A stretch of 64,000 nucleotides of DNA from an uncultured Algibacter sp. (lineage in GTDB: Bacteria > Bacteroidota > Bacteroidia > Flavobacteriales > Flavobacteriaceae): NCBI GenBank assembly GCA_947502405.1, contig CANMZT010000015.1:1-64000 (forward strand), in the 5' to 3' direction. The translations under genes were made by a program, and so were the position numbers. Below the pieces are notes generated by a model. It was not told the DNA's origin, did not search any database, and was given only the letters and a program-made list of their open reading frames with translations. This document shows, one piece after another, positions 56,129-64,000 of the stretch (position 1 is its first letter; each line of letters begins with the position of its first letter).

Positions 56129-56835
56129 TGCAACTTTTTTACAATCCAAATATTAACGAAAACACTACAGACTTTACTTTTGAAAGAGAAGAGAGTAAAC
56201 ATATTGTAAAAGTGCTTCGTAAAAATATTGGCGATACTTTACATATTACCAACGGTATAGGTTGGCTATTTACTGCTGAAATTACTATTCCAAATATTAA
56301 TAAATGTACAGCTAAAATAGTTGAAAAAAAAATTCAAAAACCAAAAGCATATTATTTACATTTAGCTGTGGCTCCAACAAAAATGAATGATAGGTATGAA
56401 TGGTTTTTAGAAAAAGCTACTGAGATTGGTGTAGATTCCGTAACCCCTATTATTTGTGATCACAGTGAACGAAAAGTAATTAAGGCTGAACGGTTTGAGC
56501 GTATTTTACAATCTGCAATGAAACAATCTTTAAGCTGTTACTTACCAAAGTTGAATCCAGTTTTATCCTTTCAAGAATTTATTAATCAAAATTTTGATGA
56601 TGATCTTTTTATTGCGCATTGTGAAGAAACCGATAGAAAATCATTGAAGCAACAATTAAAACCTAGAACTAATACAACCATTTTAATTGGTCCCGAAGGC
56701 GATTTTTCTGTTAAAGAAATAGCAAAAGCCATAGAAAATAATTTTATTCCTGTAACTTTGGGTAAAACTAGATTGCGTACGGAAACTGCGGCAATTGTAG
56801 CGTGCCACTCTGTTGCTTATACCAATCATTTATAA
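56128..56835 (+). CDS. rsmE: 16S rRNA (uracil-1498-N3)-methyltransferase
   Basis: 235 residues. SPOUT family: N-terminal PUA-like region (HIVKVLRKNIGDTLHITNG), ATEIGVDSVTPIICDHSER, LIGPEGDFSVKEI and the knot LGKTRLRTETAAIVACH. Methylates U1498 of 16S rRNA. Start codon shares a base with the upstream stop (TAATG). Its 3' end overlaps the convergent DUF1223 gene by 6 bp. Confidence 0.95.
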   Translation: MQLFYNPNINENTTDFTFEREESKHIVKVLRKNIGDTLHITNGIGWLFTAEITIPNINKCTAKIVEKKIQKPKAYYLHLAVAPTKMNDRYEWFLEKATEIGVDSVTPIICDHSERKVIKAERFERILQSAMKQSLSCYLPKLNPVLSFQEFINQNFDDDLFIAHCEETDRKSLKQQLKPRTNTTILIGPEGDFSVKEIAKAIENNFIPVTLGKTRLRTETAAIVACHSVAYTNHL

Positions 56836-57555
56836 TGCTACTTTAATTCCTCCTGTAATATCTAAATTATCGTTTTCAACTAATAATACTAAAGATATTT
56901 CATCTTCATCAGTTACTAAGTCTGGAATAGTAATTATAGATTGGCCTGCAAAGGTTTTCAAATCCAAATAAAATTCTTTAGCAACTATATTTGTGTTTTC
57001 AATTACTCTATTTCTATTTTCACCATGTTTAACATTAGTTATTTTTTTATCTATGACCAAAATAACTCTTAGATGTTTCTTTGTAATTGCTCCATTAACT
57101 TGAAAACTAAAATTTACATTTTTGTTTTCCTTTTTCACATTTGAAATACTAATGTTATTATTATTTTTTTCTTTTGAGTAATAATCTAATTTACTGTACA
57201 TGATTGCTTTATTTGAACCAACAAAATGTTCACTGCCATTAATTACTAATTGTGGTGTATAAATACTACTGCTTTTAAACTTTTTGCTGTAGGCACGCTG
57301 TTTATCACTAAAAGTTTTTTTGCTAAAAGGATCCTTCCAACCTATGTAATTCCAATAATCTACATGATAAGAGAGTGCTATTACATTATTGCTAAATTTA
57401 TTGTTAACTTCAGCTAATAATTCATCCGCTGACGGACAACTTGAACATCCCTGAGATGTAAATAATTCAAGAACAACTATATTGCTCTTATCTTCATTTA
57501 TATCATAGTACCCAAATAAGGCTAGTATAATTAGAGCTAAAAATATTTTTTGCAT
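56830..57555 (-). CDS. DUF1223 thioredoxin-like exported protein
   Basis: Start at 57555 (internal ATG) gives a short hydrophobic leader, 241 residues. NIVVLELFTSQGCSSCPSAD carries CSSC (Cys37, Cys40), then ALSYHVDYWNYIGWKDPFS and YTPQLVINGSEHFVGSN, which is the DUF1223 family pattern, and a C-terminal beta domain. Thioredoxin-like with unknown substrate. Lies head to head with the DUF4159 gene (20 bp apart). Confidence 0.85.
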   Translation of the reverse strand: MQKIFLALIILALFGYYDINEDKSNIVVLELFTSQGCSSCPSADELLAEVNNKFSNNVIALSYHVDYWNYIGWKDPFSKKTFSDKQRAYSKKFKSSSIYTPQLVINGSEHFVGSNKAIMYSKLDYYSKEKNNNNISISNVKKENKNVNFSFQVNGAITKKHLRVILVIDKKITNVKHGENRNRVIENTNIVAKEFYLDLKTFAGQSIITIPDLVTDEDEISLVLLVENDNLDITGGIKVAL

Positions 57556-57575
57556 AATATTTATTTTTACTTTTG

Positions 57576-58250
57576 ATGAATATGAAGTATAGTGGTACAA
57601 AACATAGAAAGCTTACAATAGTAATTTTATTTAGTATACTTTCAACATGTATTTGCTATTCGCAAGAAGTAGCTATTTTAAAATACAAAGGCGGTGGTGA
57701 TTGGTACGGAAATCCTACTGCGCTTCCAAACCTTATTGAGTTTTGTAATGCCAATATAAACACTAAAATAACACCTAAACCCCAAACGGTTGAGACAGGA
57801 AGTTCTTATATTTTTCAATTTCCATTCTTGCACATGACAGGGCATGGAAATGTATTTTTTAGTGAAACCGACGCTGAAAACTTACGTAACTATTTACGCT
57901 CTGGTGGGTTTTTACATATTGATGATAATTATGGGATGCAACCATACATTACTAAAGAACTAAAAAAAGTGTTTCCTGATAAAGATTTAGTTGAACTACC
58001 ACTAAATCATCCTATTTTTAATATTGAATATAAATTCCCTAATGGTTTACCAAAAATACATGAGCATGATGGTAAACGTCCACAAGCTTTTGGTATTTTT
58101 GATAATGACAGGTTAATGCTGTTATTTACATATGAAAGTGATTTGGGTGATGGTTGGGAAGACGCCGAAGTCCATAATGACCCTGCTGATGTTAGAGAAA
58201 AAGCATTAAAAATGGGCGCCAATATTGTAAAATATACTTTTGAGAATTGA
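57576..58250 (+). CDS. DUF4159 domain protein
   Basis: 224 residues from ATG 57576. Signal peptide (STCICYSQ), then AILKYKGGGDWYGNPTALPN, HGNVFFSETDAENLRNYLRS, GGFLHIDDNYGMQ, LPLNHPIFNIEY and GDGWEDAEVHNDPADVREKA. This is the DUF4159 fold, glutamine-amidotransferase-like without its catalytic site. In Bacteroidota and Proteobacteria it often accompanies MoxR/DUF58 systems, which are absent here. Function unknown. Confidence 0.85.
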   Translation: MNMKYSGTKHRKLTIVILFSILSTCICYSQEVAILKYKGGGDWYGNPTALPNLIEFCNANINTKITPKPQTVETGSSYIFQFPFLHMTGHGNVFFSETDAENLRNYLRSGGFLHIDDNYGMQPYITKELKKVFPDKDLVELPLNHPIFNIEYKFPNGLPKIHEHDGKRPQAFGIFDNDRLMLLFTYESDLGDGWEDAEVHNDPADVREKALKMGANIVKYTFEN

Positions 58251-58256
58251 TTGATT

Positions 58257-58595
58257 ATGAAATTACACTATTATTGTAGCTCTCCATCTTGTAAAAAATT
58301 GAATTCAATTAAAGTTGAATCTAGCAATCGTTATGATTTGAAAAAAGAAATTGGCACAGAGATAAACGAAAGATGTAAACACTGTGGGAATCATACCAAA
58401 AGACATATAAACAGATTGCATGCTTCCCCAAATTACATTATTGTAATAGGAGGTTTAGGGTTAGCCATAATAGCGACTATATTACTTTGGGATTTTGGAC
58501 TTGTATCAACATTGAGTGGAACAATACCGATAGCTATTTGGATGAGTGAAGAGAAAAAAGCAAGTGCCTTTAACAAAGTACTCATACGCGATTAA
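58257..58595 (+). CDS. Small zinc-ribbon membrane protein
   Basis: 112 residues from ATG 58257, 6 bp after the DUF4159 stop. N-terminal putative zinc ribbon: Cys7, Cys12, Cys40, Cys43 (CSSPSC and CKHC). Then two hydrophobic segments (YIIVIGGLGLAIIATILLW and VSTLSGTIPIAIWM) and a basic tail. No family recognised. Confidence 0.72.
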   Translation: MKLHYYCSSPSCKKLNSIKVESSNRYDLKKEIGTEINERCKHCGNHTKRHINRLHASPNYIIVIGGLGLAIIATILLWDFGLVSTLSGTIPIAIWMSEEKKASAFNKVLIRD

Positions 58596-58626
58596 TCATA
58601 CCCGCTCATTTTAAAACTTAATATCG

Positions 58627-59127
58627 TTGCAACTCAATCACTACAATACCAATTTTAAAAAGCAAACCTTCCCTATTACCTTAGTTTGTAATAATGTTAC
58701 CAATGCGCCAAACATCGGGAGTTTATTTAGAATTAGTGATGCATTTGGTATTGAAAAACTAATTCTTTGTGGTGAAAATATTCAGTTAGGTAGAAAAGTA
58801 GCAAAAACCTCTAGAGCCACTGAAAAGGTAGTGTCTTATGAAATTAATGGTAATGCTTCAGAAGTGATTGAAAACTTAAAAAGTAAAAACTACCAGATTA
58901 TTTCATTAGAAATTACAGATTCTAGCAAACCAATTCACAAGGTTCAATTTTCAAAAGAAAAACCGATTGCACTAATTATTGGTGACGAGAATTTTGGAGT
59001 TTCTGAAGACATTCTGAATAAATCAAGTAACATTATTCATATTAATATGTTTGGGCAAAATAGTAGTATGAATGTGGTACAAGCCACTAATATTGCTTTA
59101 TATGAAATTACAAAGCAGCTTTTGTAA
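58627..59127 (+). CDS. TrmH/SpoU-type RNA 2'-O-methyltransferase
   Basis: 166 residues from TTG 58627 (QLNHYNTNFK follows, with no upstream ATG). SPOUT motifs: VTNAPNIGSLFRISDAFGIE, LIIGDENFGVSEDIL and the knot INMFGQNSSMNVVQATNIAL. Short form lacking a substrate-binding N-terminal domain. The target RNA cannot be read off. Confidence 0.9.
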   Translation: MQLNHYNTNFKKQTFPITLVCNNVTNAPNIGSLFRISDAFGIEKLILCGENIQLGRKVAKTSRATEKVVSYEINGNASEVIENLKSKNYQIISLEITDSSKPIHKVQFSKEKPIALIIGDENFGVSEDILNKSSNIIHINMFGQNSSMNVVQATNIALYEITKQLL

Positions 59128-59148
59128 ACTGTTTTATATATTTACTCT

Positions 59149-60237
59149 ATGAATTCTAACACCATTTCAACTGGTATTTTAAAAGCTGTTGGTATTATAA
59201 TAGGCATCGCTGTATTGCTATATTTTTTATACCAAATTCAAGCTGTTATTGGCTATATAGCAATAGCTTCTGTGATTTCTCTTATTGGTAGACCTATTGT
59301 TCTATTTCTAGAACGCCGACTTAAATTTAAAAATACCATAGCTGTAATTGTTACTATGGTATTGCTACTAGGTGTTTTTATTGGCTTAGTTTGGTTATTT
59401 ATTCCTTTAGTAATCAAGCAAGGGCAAAATTTGTCATTACTAAATATTGATGAGCTACAAACAAATATTGAAAACCTTTATTCTGAAATTATCACGTATT
59501 TTAATTTACATCAAATAGATGTTGAACAATCTCTAAAAGATTCTAACTTACTTTCAAAAATTGACTTTTCTCTAATACCAAATTTTTTAAACTCAGTTAT
59601 TAGTGGACTAGGTAGCTTTAGCATTGGCTTATTTTCTGTTTTATTCATTTCGTTTTTCTTTTTAAAAGACAGCAGACTGTTTGAGAGTGGCGTACTAACT
59701 TTTATACCAGATAACAAAGAATCTCGTTGGAAAGCCTCTTCAACAAAAATTAAGGATTTACTATCTCGTTATTTTGTTGGACTTATATTCCAAATTCTTA
59801 TCCTTTTTATAATTTACACTATAGGCCTATTAATAATTGGTGTTGAAAACGCTGTGGTAATTGCATTTCTCTGTGCACTTTTAAATCTTATTCCGTATGT
59901 AGGACCTTTGGTAGGTGCTTTTTTAATGTTAACCCTTACCATGACAAGTAATCTTGGAGAATCATTTAGCGATGTAATTCTACCAAAAACATTTTGGGTT
60001 TTTATTGTGTTTCTAATTGGGCAGCTAGTTGATAATTTTGGAAGTCAACCTATCATTTTTTCAAAAAGTGTAAAATCGCATCCGCTTGAAATATTCTTGG
60101 TAATACTCATCACTGGAATTTTATTTGGTGTAATTGGTTTAATTATAGCTATACCAGCTTATACAGCTATAAAAGTGATTTTAAAAGCGTTTTTATCCGA
60201 AAATAAAATTGTAAAAAAGCTTACTAAAGACCTTTAA
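59149..60237 (+). CDS. AI-2E family (PerM-like) transporter
   Basis: 362 residues with about eight transmembrane segments and a soluble insert (about 95-160). Family features: VIGYIAIASVISLIGRPIVL, LFISFFFLKDSRLF, CALLNLIPYVGPLVGAFLML and PAYTAIKVILKAF. Members export autoinducers or ions. Substrate unknown. Twenty-one bp after the methyltransferase gene. Confidence 0.9.
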   Translation: MNSNTISTGILKAVGIIIGIAVLLYFLYQIQAVIGYIAIASVISLIGRPIVLFLERRLKFKNTIAVIVTMVLLLGVFIGLVWLFIPLVIKQGQNLSLLNIDELQTNIENLYSEIITYFNLHQIDVEQSLKDSNLLSKIDFSLIPNFLNSVISGLGSFSIGLFSVLFISFFFLKDSRLFESGVLTFIPDNKESRWKASSTKIKDLLSRYFVGLIFQILILFIIYTIGLLIIGVENAVVIAFLCALLNLIPYVGPLVGAFLMLTLTMTSNLGESFSDVILPKTFWVFIVFLIGQLVDNFGSQPIIFSKSVKSHPLEIFLVILITGILFGVIGLIIAIPAYTAIKVILKAFLSENKIVKKLTKDL

Positions 60238-60245
60238 GTTTTATT

Positions 60246-61424
60246 TTGAATAAGACTATTTTAAATACTGAAATACAAGAGTTTATAAATTTAAATTTAG
60301 ATTCAAATATTAATACTCTAATTTTAAAAGGTATTGCATTTGATAAAGTAGAAGTTAAAGCTATTGCAGAACAAATTGAAGCAAAAAAAAGAAGTAAAAC
60401 TAAACTCTCCACTTGGTTCAATACTCAAAATATTTACTACCCAAATAAGCTAAATATTGAACAAACTTCTTCTGAAGTTTCAGCAAAATACAAATCAGAA
60501 TTATTAGAAGGAGATTCTATAATAGATATAACGGGAGGTTTTGGAGTAGATTGTTTTTACTTTTCAAAACAATTCAAATCGGTTACACATTGTGAAATAA
60601 ATACATCACTTTCAGAGATTGTAAAGCATAACTATGAGCAATTAAATATTGATAATATTGAAACAGTACCAGCCAGTGGTATTGAATATTTAGAAAATGC
60701 ATCTAAAACCTTTGATTGGATTTACATTGACCCTTCAAGACGACACGATAGTAAAGGCAAAGTTTTTTTTCTTGATGATTGCTTGCCAAATGTCCCAAAA
60801 CATTTAGACTTACTATTTAGTTATTCTGATAATATCATGATTAAAACATCACCACTTTTAGATATATCAGTTGGCATTAATGAGTTAAAGCATGTAAAAA
60901 CTATACATGTAATTGCAATAAATAATGAAGTTAAGGAACTACTTTGGGTATTAGAAAAAGCGTACGAGAATACTATATCAATTAACACTATTAACCTCAA
61001 AAAAAATAGTAGTGAATCATTTAATTTTGTCTTAAATGAAGAGAAGAAAAATGAAGCAATATTTAGTAAGCCACTTACTTACCTATACGAACCTAATGCT
61101 GCCATTTTAAAAGCTGGAGCTTTTAATCAGGTATCAAAACAACTTAATGTATTTAAGTTACAAAAACACTCACATTTATACACCAGCCATAGTCTTGTTA
61201 AGTTTCCTGGAAGAGTTTTTAAAATTAAAAGTGTGATTCCTTACAGCAAAAAAGGTCTCAAAGATTTAACTTTATCAAAAGCTAATATAACAACTAGAAA
61301 CTTTCCTGAAACTGTGCAGCAGATTCGAAAAAAAGCTAAACTTAAAGATGGTGGTGACGTCTATCTTTTTTTTACAACAGATTTAGATTATCAAAAAATA
61401 ATTTTAATTACTGAAAAATTATGA
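60246..61424 (+). CDS. SAM-dependent methyltransferase with THUMP-like C-terminal domain
   Basis: 392 residues from TTG 60246. N-terminal helical part, then a Rossmann methyltransferase core: motif I DITGGFGVDCFYFSKQF, acidic CEIN, FDWIYIDPSRRHDSKG (DPSRR motif) and a C-terminal THUMP-like domain (LVKFPGRVFKIKSV, LTLSKANITTRNFPETVQQI). RNA base or nucleotide methylation is probable but the target is unknown. Start 8 bp after the AI-2E gene. The stop overlaps the next ATG (ATGA). Confidence 0.88.
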   Translation: MNKTILNTEIQEFINLNLDSNINTLILKGIAFDKVEVKAIAEQIEAKKRSKTKLSTWFNTQNIYYPNKLNIEQTSSEVSAKYKSELLEGDSIIDITGGFGVDCFYFSKQFKSVTHCEINTSLSEIVKHNYEQLNIDNIETVPASGIEYLENASKTFDWIYIDPSRRHDSKGKVFFLDDCLPNVPKHLDLLFSYSDNIMIKTSPLLDISVGINELKHVKTIHVIAINNEVKELLWVLEKAYENTISINTINLKKNSSESFNFVLNEEKKNEAIFSKPLTYLYEPNAAILKAGAFNQVSKQLNVFKLQKHSHLYTSHSLVKFPGRVFKIKSVIPYSKKGLKDLTLSKANITTRNFPETVQQIRKKAKLKDGGDVYLFFTTDLDYQKIILITEKL

Positions 61425-61777
61425 CCCTTGAAGATTTACCAGGAAAATACACTGTTATTGGGAGTAACCAAGATGCAAATCCTAATGAATACAAAGGGGT
61501 ACTAAATTTATCTTTGGATGGAAATAATAGAATTAGGGCAAGATGGTTAATTAATAATAGCCAAGAACAATTGGGCTATGGTTTTTTTAAAGACAATATT
61601 TTAGTTATAAACTTCAATTATAAAAATGAGAATAGCGTTTTTAAAGGTGTTGTGGTTTATAAGTGTATTTCTAAAGATTTATTAGAAGGATTTTGGTCTG
61701 AAAAACATGGCGATCCAAATTATTTAGGTACAGAACGTTGTTTTCGGTTTGATATCCTTAAAGAGCCTATAAATTAA
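61421..61777 (+). CDS. Hypothetical cytosolic protein
   Basis: 118 residues. Beta-rich: GKYTVIGSNQDANPNEYKGV, LNLSLDGNNRIRARWLI, LGYGFFKDNILVINFNYKNE and GFWSEKHGDPNYLGTERCFR. Lipocalin-like strand pattern, no signal peptide. ATG overlaps the methyltransferase stop by 4 bp, so probably translationally coupled to it. No family recognised. Confidence 0.78.
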   Translation: MTLEDLPGKYTVIGSNQDANPNEYKGVLNLSLDGNNRIRARWLINNSQEQLGYGFFKDNILVINFNYKNENSVFKGVVVYKCISKDLLEGFWSEKHGDPNYLGTERCFRFDILKEPIN

Positions 61778-61780
61778 AAC

Positions 61781-61815
61781 AAAAAAGCTCCAACATCTTG
61801 ATGTTGAAGCTTTTT
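61781..61815. terminator. Bidirectional terminator upstream of the tRNA locus
   Basis: AAAAAAGCT-CAACATC, tight loop, GATGTTG-AGCTTTTT, directly after the hypothetical gene and next to the tRNA 3' end. It can end both transcripts. Confidence 0.82.
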
Positions 61816-61816
61816 G

Positions 61817-61890
61817 TGAGCCCTGAAGGATTCGAACCTTCGACCGCCTCCTTAGAAGGGAGGTGCTCTATCCAGCTGAGCTAAGAGCCC
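61817..61890 (-). tRNA. tRNA-Arg (anticodon UCU)
   Basis: 74 nt on the minus strand including discriminator A. It folds to a full cloverleaf: acceptor GGGCTCT/AGGGCTC (two wobble pairs), D arm GCTC..AGAGC, anticodon stem CCTCC/GGAGG with loop CTTCTAA (anticodon TCT) and T arm GAAGG-TTCGAAT-CCTTC. CCA is not encoded. Confidence 0.95.
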
Positions 61891-62028
61891 TCAAAGAAAA
61901 CATTTTCGTTTTCTGGTGTGCAAATATAAAATTAACTACAAATCTAACCAAAAGAAATGTTTTAAAATTTTAAAATAAAAAAGGCGTCATAGAGTTATAA
62001 CTTAGAGCACATTATTTTAAAACACATT

Positions 62029-63657
62029 CTACCAGAATAATGCATATAAAACAGCAAGAAGAATACACACTACCATAGAACCAATATTAAATAATGGTGT
62101 AGTTTTAAATAAGTCTTTTGTAATTTCAATACCCTTAACCTCATCAGCTCCTTTATTTTGAAGATTACTCATCACTACTATTATAACCATAGTTAATAAA
62201 GCAGTAATCCCCATTTGATGCATCCATGGCTCAAAAGCAGGAATCGGAATAAACTTGAGTGCTAATGCAATTGGAATAGACAAGATCGCTCCCCAAATGG
62301 CTGCATTGTTTGTTGTTTTTTTCCAGAATAACCCTAAAATAAATACCGCCAAAATACCTGGACTCACAATACCAGTATATTCTTGTATAAACTGAAAAGC
62401 TTGATCTATACCTCCCAAAAGAGGCGCAACAATAACTGCGATGATTAAAGATATAGCTGCTGAAATACGACCAACATTTACCGTAGTTTTATCATCAGCA
62501 TTTTTATTAAAATATTGCTTATAAATATCCATTGTAAATATAGTGGATGTTGAATTCAACATAGACGCTAAAGAAGATACTACTGCTGCCGTTAATGCAG
62601 CAAAGGCAATCCCTTTAAGACCTGTAGGCAAAAATTGTAACAACCAAGGATATGCTTTATCTGCTTGTTCTACCGAAGGCATATTCAACATACCCACTTC
62701 TCCTAAATTTGCCATAATTGATGGGTCGTTTACCATTACATAAGCAGCAATACCAGGAACTACAACTATTAAAGGAATAATTAGTTTTAAAAAAGCTGCT
62801 AATAAAATACCTTTCTGAGACTCTTTTAAAGATTTAGCCGCTAAAGTTCTTTGTATGATATATTGATTAAAACCCCAATAATACAAGTTTGCTACCCATA
62901 ATCCCCCAACTAAAACCCATATACCAGGTAAGTTTATATAATTATCATTTGTTTCTTCCAATATCATATGAAATTTTTCAGGAGCTGCTTCCCATACCTT
63001 AGAAAAACCAGCTAAAACCCCTTCACCACCAGATACTGTATTTAAAGCTAAGTATGTAGTAATTAAACCTCCTAACACTAAAAATACAACTTGAATAACA
63101 TCAGTCCATGCTACTGCTGATAGCCCACCATATAAAGAATATGCTGCTGCAAATAAAGCTAAACCTATTATAGCATACATCATATCTACACCCATAATAG
63201 TTTCGATAGCTAAACCGCCTAGGTAAAGCACAGAAGCAAGATTCACAAAAATATAAAGCGCTAGCCAGAACACCGCTAGTATGGTTTTTAGATTAGTAGA
63301 GAAACGTTTTTCAACAAACTCAGGAATAGTATAAAGTCCTTTTTCAATAAAAATTGGTAAGAAATATTTACCAACTATAATTAGTGTTAATGCTGCCATC
63401 CATTCATACGAGGCAATAGCAATACCAAGAGCAAATCCAGAACCAGACATCCCTATAAATTGTTCTGCTGAAATATTTGCTGCAATTAATGATGTTCCTA
63501 TGGCCCACCATGGTAATGATTTACTTGCTAAAAAATAGTCTTCTGCATTTTTTTGATGCCCTTCTTTGTCTCGAGATACCCATAAACCTACACCTAATAT
63601 TAGGATAGCATAAGCTATAAAAACTGCATAATCCCACATATGAAAGCCTTCAGTCAT
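62029..63657 (-). CDS. Sodium/solute symporter (SSS family, sugar-type)
   Basis: 542 residues with about 14 transmembrane segments. Family features: AEDYFLASKSLPWWAIGTSL, IAANISAEQFIGMSGSGFAL, GGLSAVAWTDVIQVVFL, YYWGFNQYIIQRTLAAK and GIAFAALTAAVVSSLASMLN (SSS signature). Closest in style to vSGLT-type sugar symporters. The transported sugar is unknown and no catabolic genes are visible at this edge. Confidence 0.92.
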   Translation of the reverse strand: MTEGFHMWDYAVFIAYAILILGVGLWVSRDKEGHQKNAEDYFLASKSLPWWAIGTSLIAANISAEQFIGMSGSGFALGIAIASYEWMAALTLIIVGKYFLPIFIEKGLYTIPEFVEKRFSTNLKTILAVFWLALYIFVNLASVLYLGGLAIETIMGVDMMYAIIGLALFAAAYSLYGGLSAVAWTDVIQVVFLVLGGLITTYLALNTVSGGEGVLAGFSKVWEAAPEKFHMILEETNDNYINLPGIWVLVGGLWVANLYYWGFNQYIIQRTLAAKSLKESQKGILLAAFLKLIIPLIVVVPGIAAYVMVNDPSIMANLGEVGMLNMPSVEQADKAYPWLLQFLPTGLKGIAFAALTAAVVSSLASMLNSTSTIFTMDIYKQYFNKNADDKTTVNVGRISAAISLIIAVIVAPLLGGIDQAFQFIQEYTGIVSPGILAVFILGLFWKKTTNNAAIWGAILSIPIALALKFIPIPAFEPWMHQMGITALLTMVIIVVMSNLQNKGADEVKGIEITKDLFKTTPLFNIGSMVVCILLAVLYALFW

Positions 63658-63693
63658 AATTATATTGTATTTATTTGGTTAGTAATTATGAAC

Positions 63694-63701
63694 CAAATAT
63701 A
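63694..63701 (-). promoter_or_regulatory. -7 element for the symporter gene
   Basis: TATATTTG on the minus strand, 37 bp upstream of the ATG at 63657, matches TAnnTTTG. Confidence 0.5.
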
Positions 63702-64000
63702 GAATTTAAATTTAAAAGAAAATAGCTGTATGCATTGCTAAACATCACTTTTAGAAGCGATAAAGTAAACGAGTAGAGATTGGTAGGTTTTTTTTAAAAT
63801 CCAACATATATTTACAACATATTCTGATGCTAATATAAGGTATTGTAGAAAATTACAATTACAAGCATTTCAACCAGTTTTAAATAAATAAGAATATTTA
63901 AGAAATATCTTAAATAAAAACCTTAGATTAAAACTAAAGTAACCCGATAATAGAAATCTAATATATTAACATGTACAGTATCAATCACATTAAAGACTTA
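63702..64000. other. Intergenic region at the window end
   Basis: AT-rich with no ORF or clear signal. Probably upstream DNA shared with a gene beyond the window. Confidence 0.5.

Noticed and set aside
57576-58250. MoxR/DUF58-type system around the DUF4159 gene
   Set aside because: No MoxR ATPase, DUF58 or von Willebrand-domain gene is present near it.
61817-61890. tRNA as an integration site for a mobile element
   Set aside because: No integrase, direct repeat of the tRNA 3' end or atypical genes are adjacent within the window.

Overview
The window reads as a stretch of chromosome from a member of the Flavobacteriaceae (Bacteroidota). It is AT-rich and densely coded. It carries type IX secretion (T9SS) genes: an adhesin with a type B sorting domain, PorP/SprF, two PorE-like OmpA proteins and PorQ. 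Other lineage signs are bshA (bacillithiol), ribosomal protein S1 with a long N-terminus, Bacteroidota-type -7 boxes (TAnnTTTG) and little sign of Shine-Dalgarno sites. I see no prophage, transposase, CRISPR array, rRNA or integron. The genus cannot be fixed from the sequence alone.

Layout. 1-7.2 kb (+): the 3' end of a giant Cys-rich repeat adhesin, then PorP/SprF and two tandem PorE-like OmpA proteins, forming a secretion/attachment cassette. 7.3-10.7 kb: an orphan PqqB-like metallo-hydrolase lipoprotein, a CAP-domain lipoprotein, pdxH and a small unknown protein. 10.6-13.8 kb (-): a tight operon pyrR-pyrB-(STAS-like)-DUF3291-rnz. 14-21.6 kb: rpsA with a long leader, a Kbp-like BON/LysM protein (+), cmk, porQ, a LysM protein and lon. 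21.8-29.4 kb: a lipoprotein, a rhomboid protease and an LpxL-like acyltransferase sharing a divergent promoter, aroC, a large FAD/Fe-S dehydrogenase and a small beta-barrel. 29.5-33.7 kb (-): a GH3/beta-lactamase fusion followed by bshA. 33.8-39.9 kb (-): seven genes in a row (amidase, MlaD, membrane Fe-S protein, unknown, CCG Fe-S protein, unknown, small conserved protein), divergent from lptD-ridA. 43-53.5 kb (-): a hybrid kinase with a substituted phosphoacceptor, a half-degenerate double ABC protein, an N-acetylglucosamine kinase-like protein, pfkA-gap and TamB. 53.7-61.8 kb (+): tsaD followed by RNA-modification, isomerase and unknown genes. 61.8-64 kb: tRNA-Arg(UCU) and an SSS-family symporter.

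Functional themes are envelope biogenesis and secretion (T9SS parts, LptD, TamB, MlaD, amidase, LpxL-like, GH3), RNA modification and processing (rnz, rsmE, a TrmH-type enzyme, a THUMP-like methyltransferase, tsaD) and central metabolism (pfkA, gap, pyrB/R, aroC, pdxH, cmk).

The non-routine signals are: a three-copy dispersed intergenic repeat with conserved ends and a variable centre; a large structured element after aroC; a histidine kinase with Tyr in place of the conserved His; an ABC protein whose first half lacks Walker A; probable non-ATG starts, including a -7 box lying on the apparent lptD start; near-identical 228-bp DNA repeats in the adhesin; and a redox/envelope operon with two unrecognised secreted proteins. 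No wholly new defence or mobile system was found.
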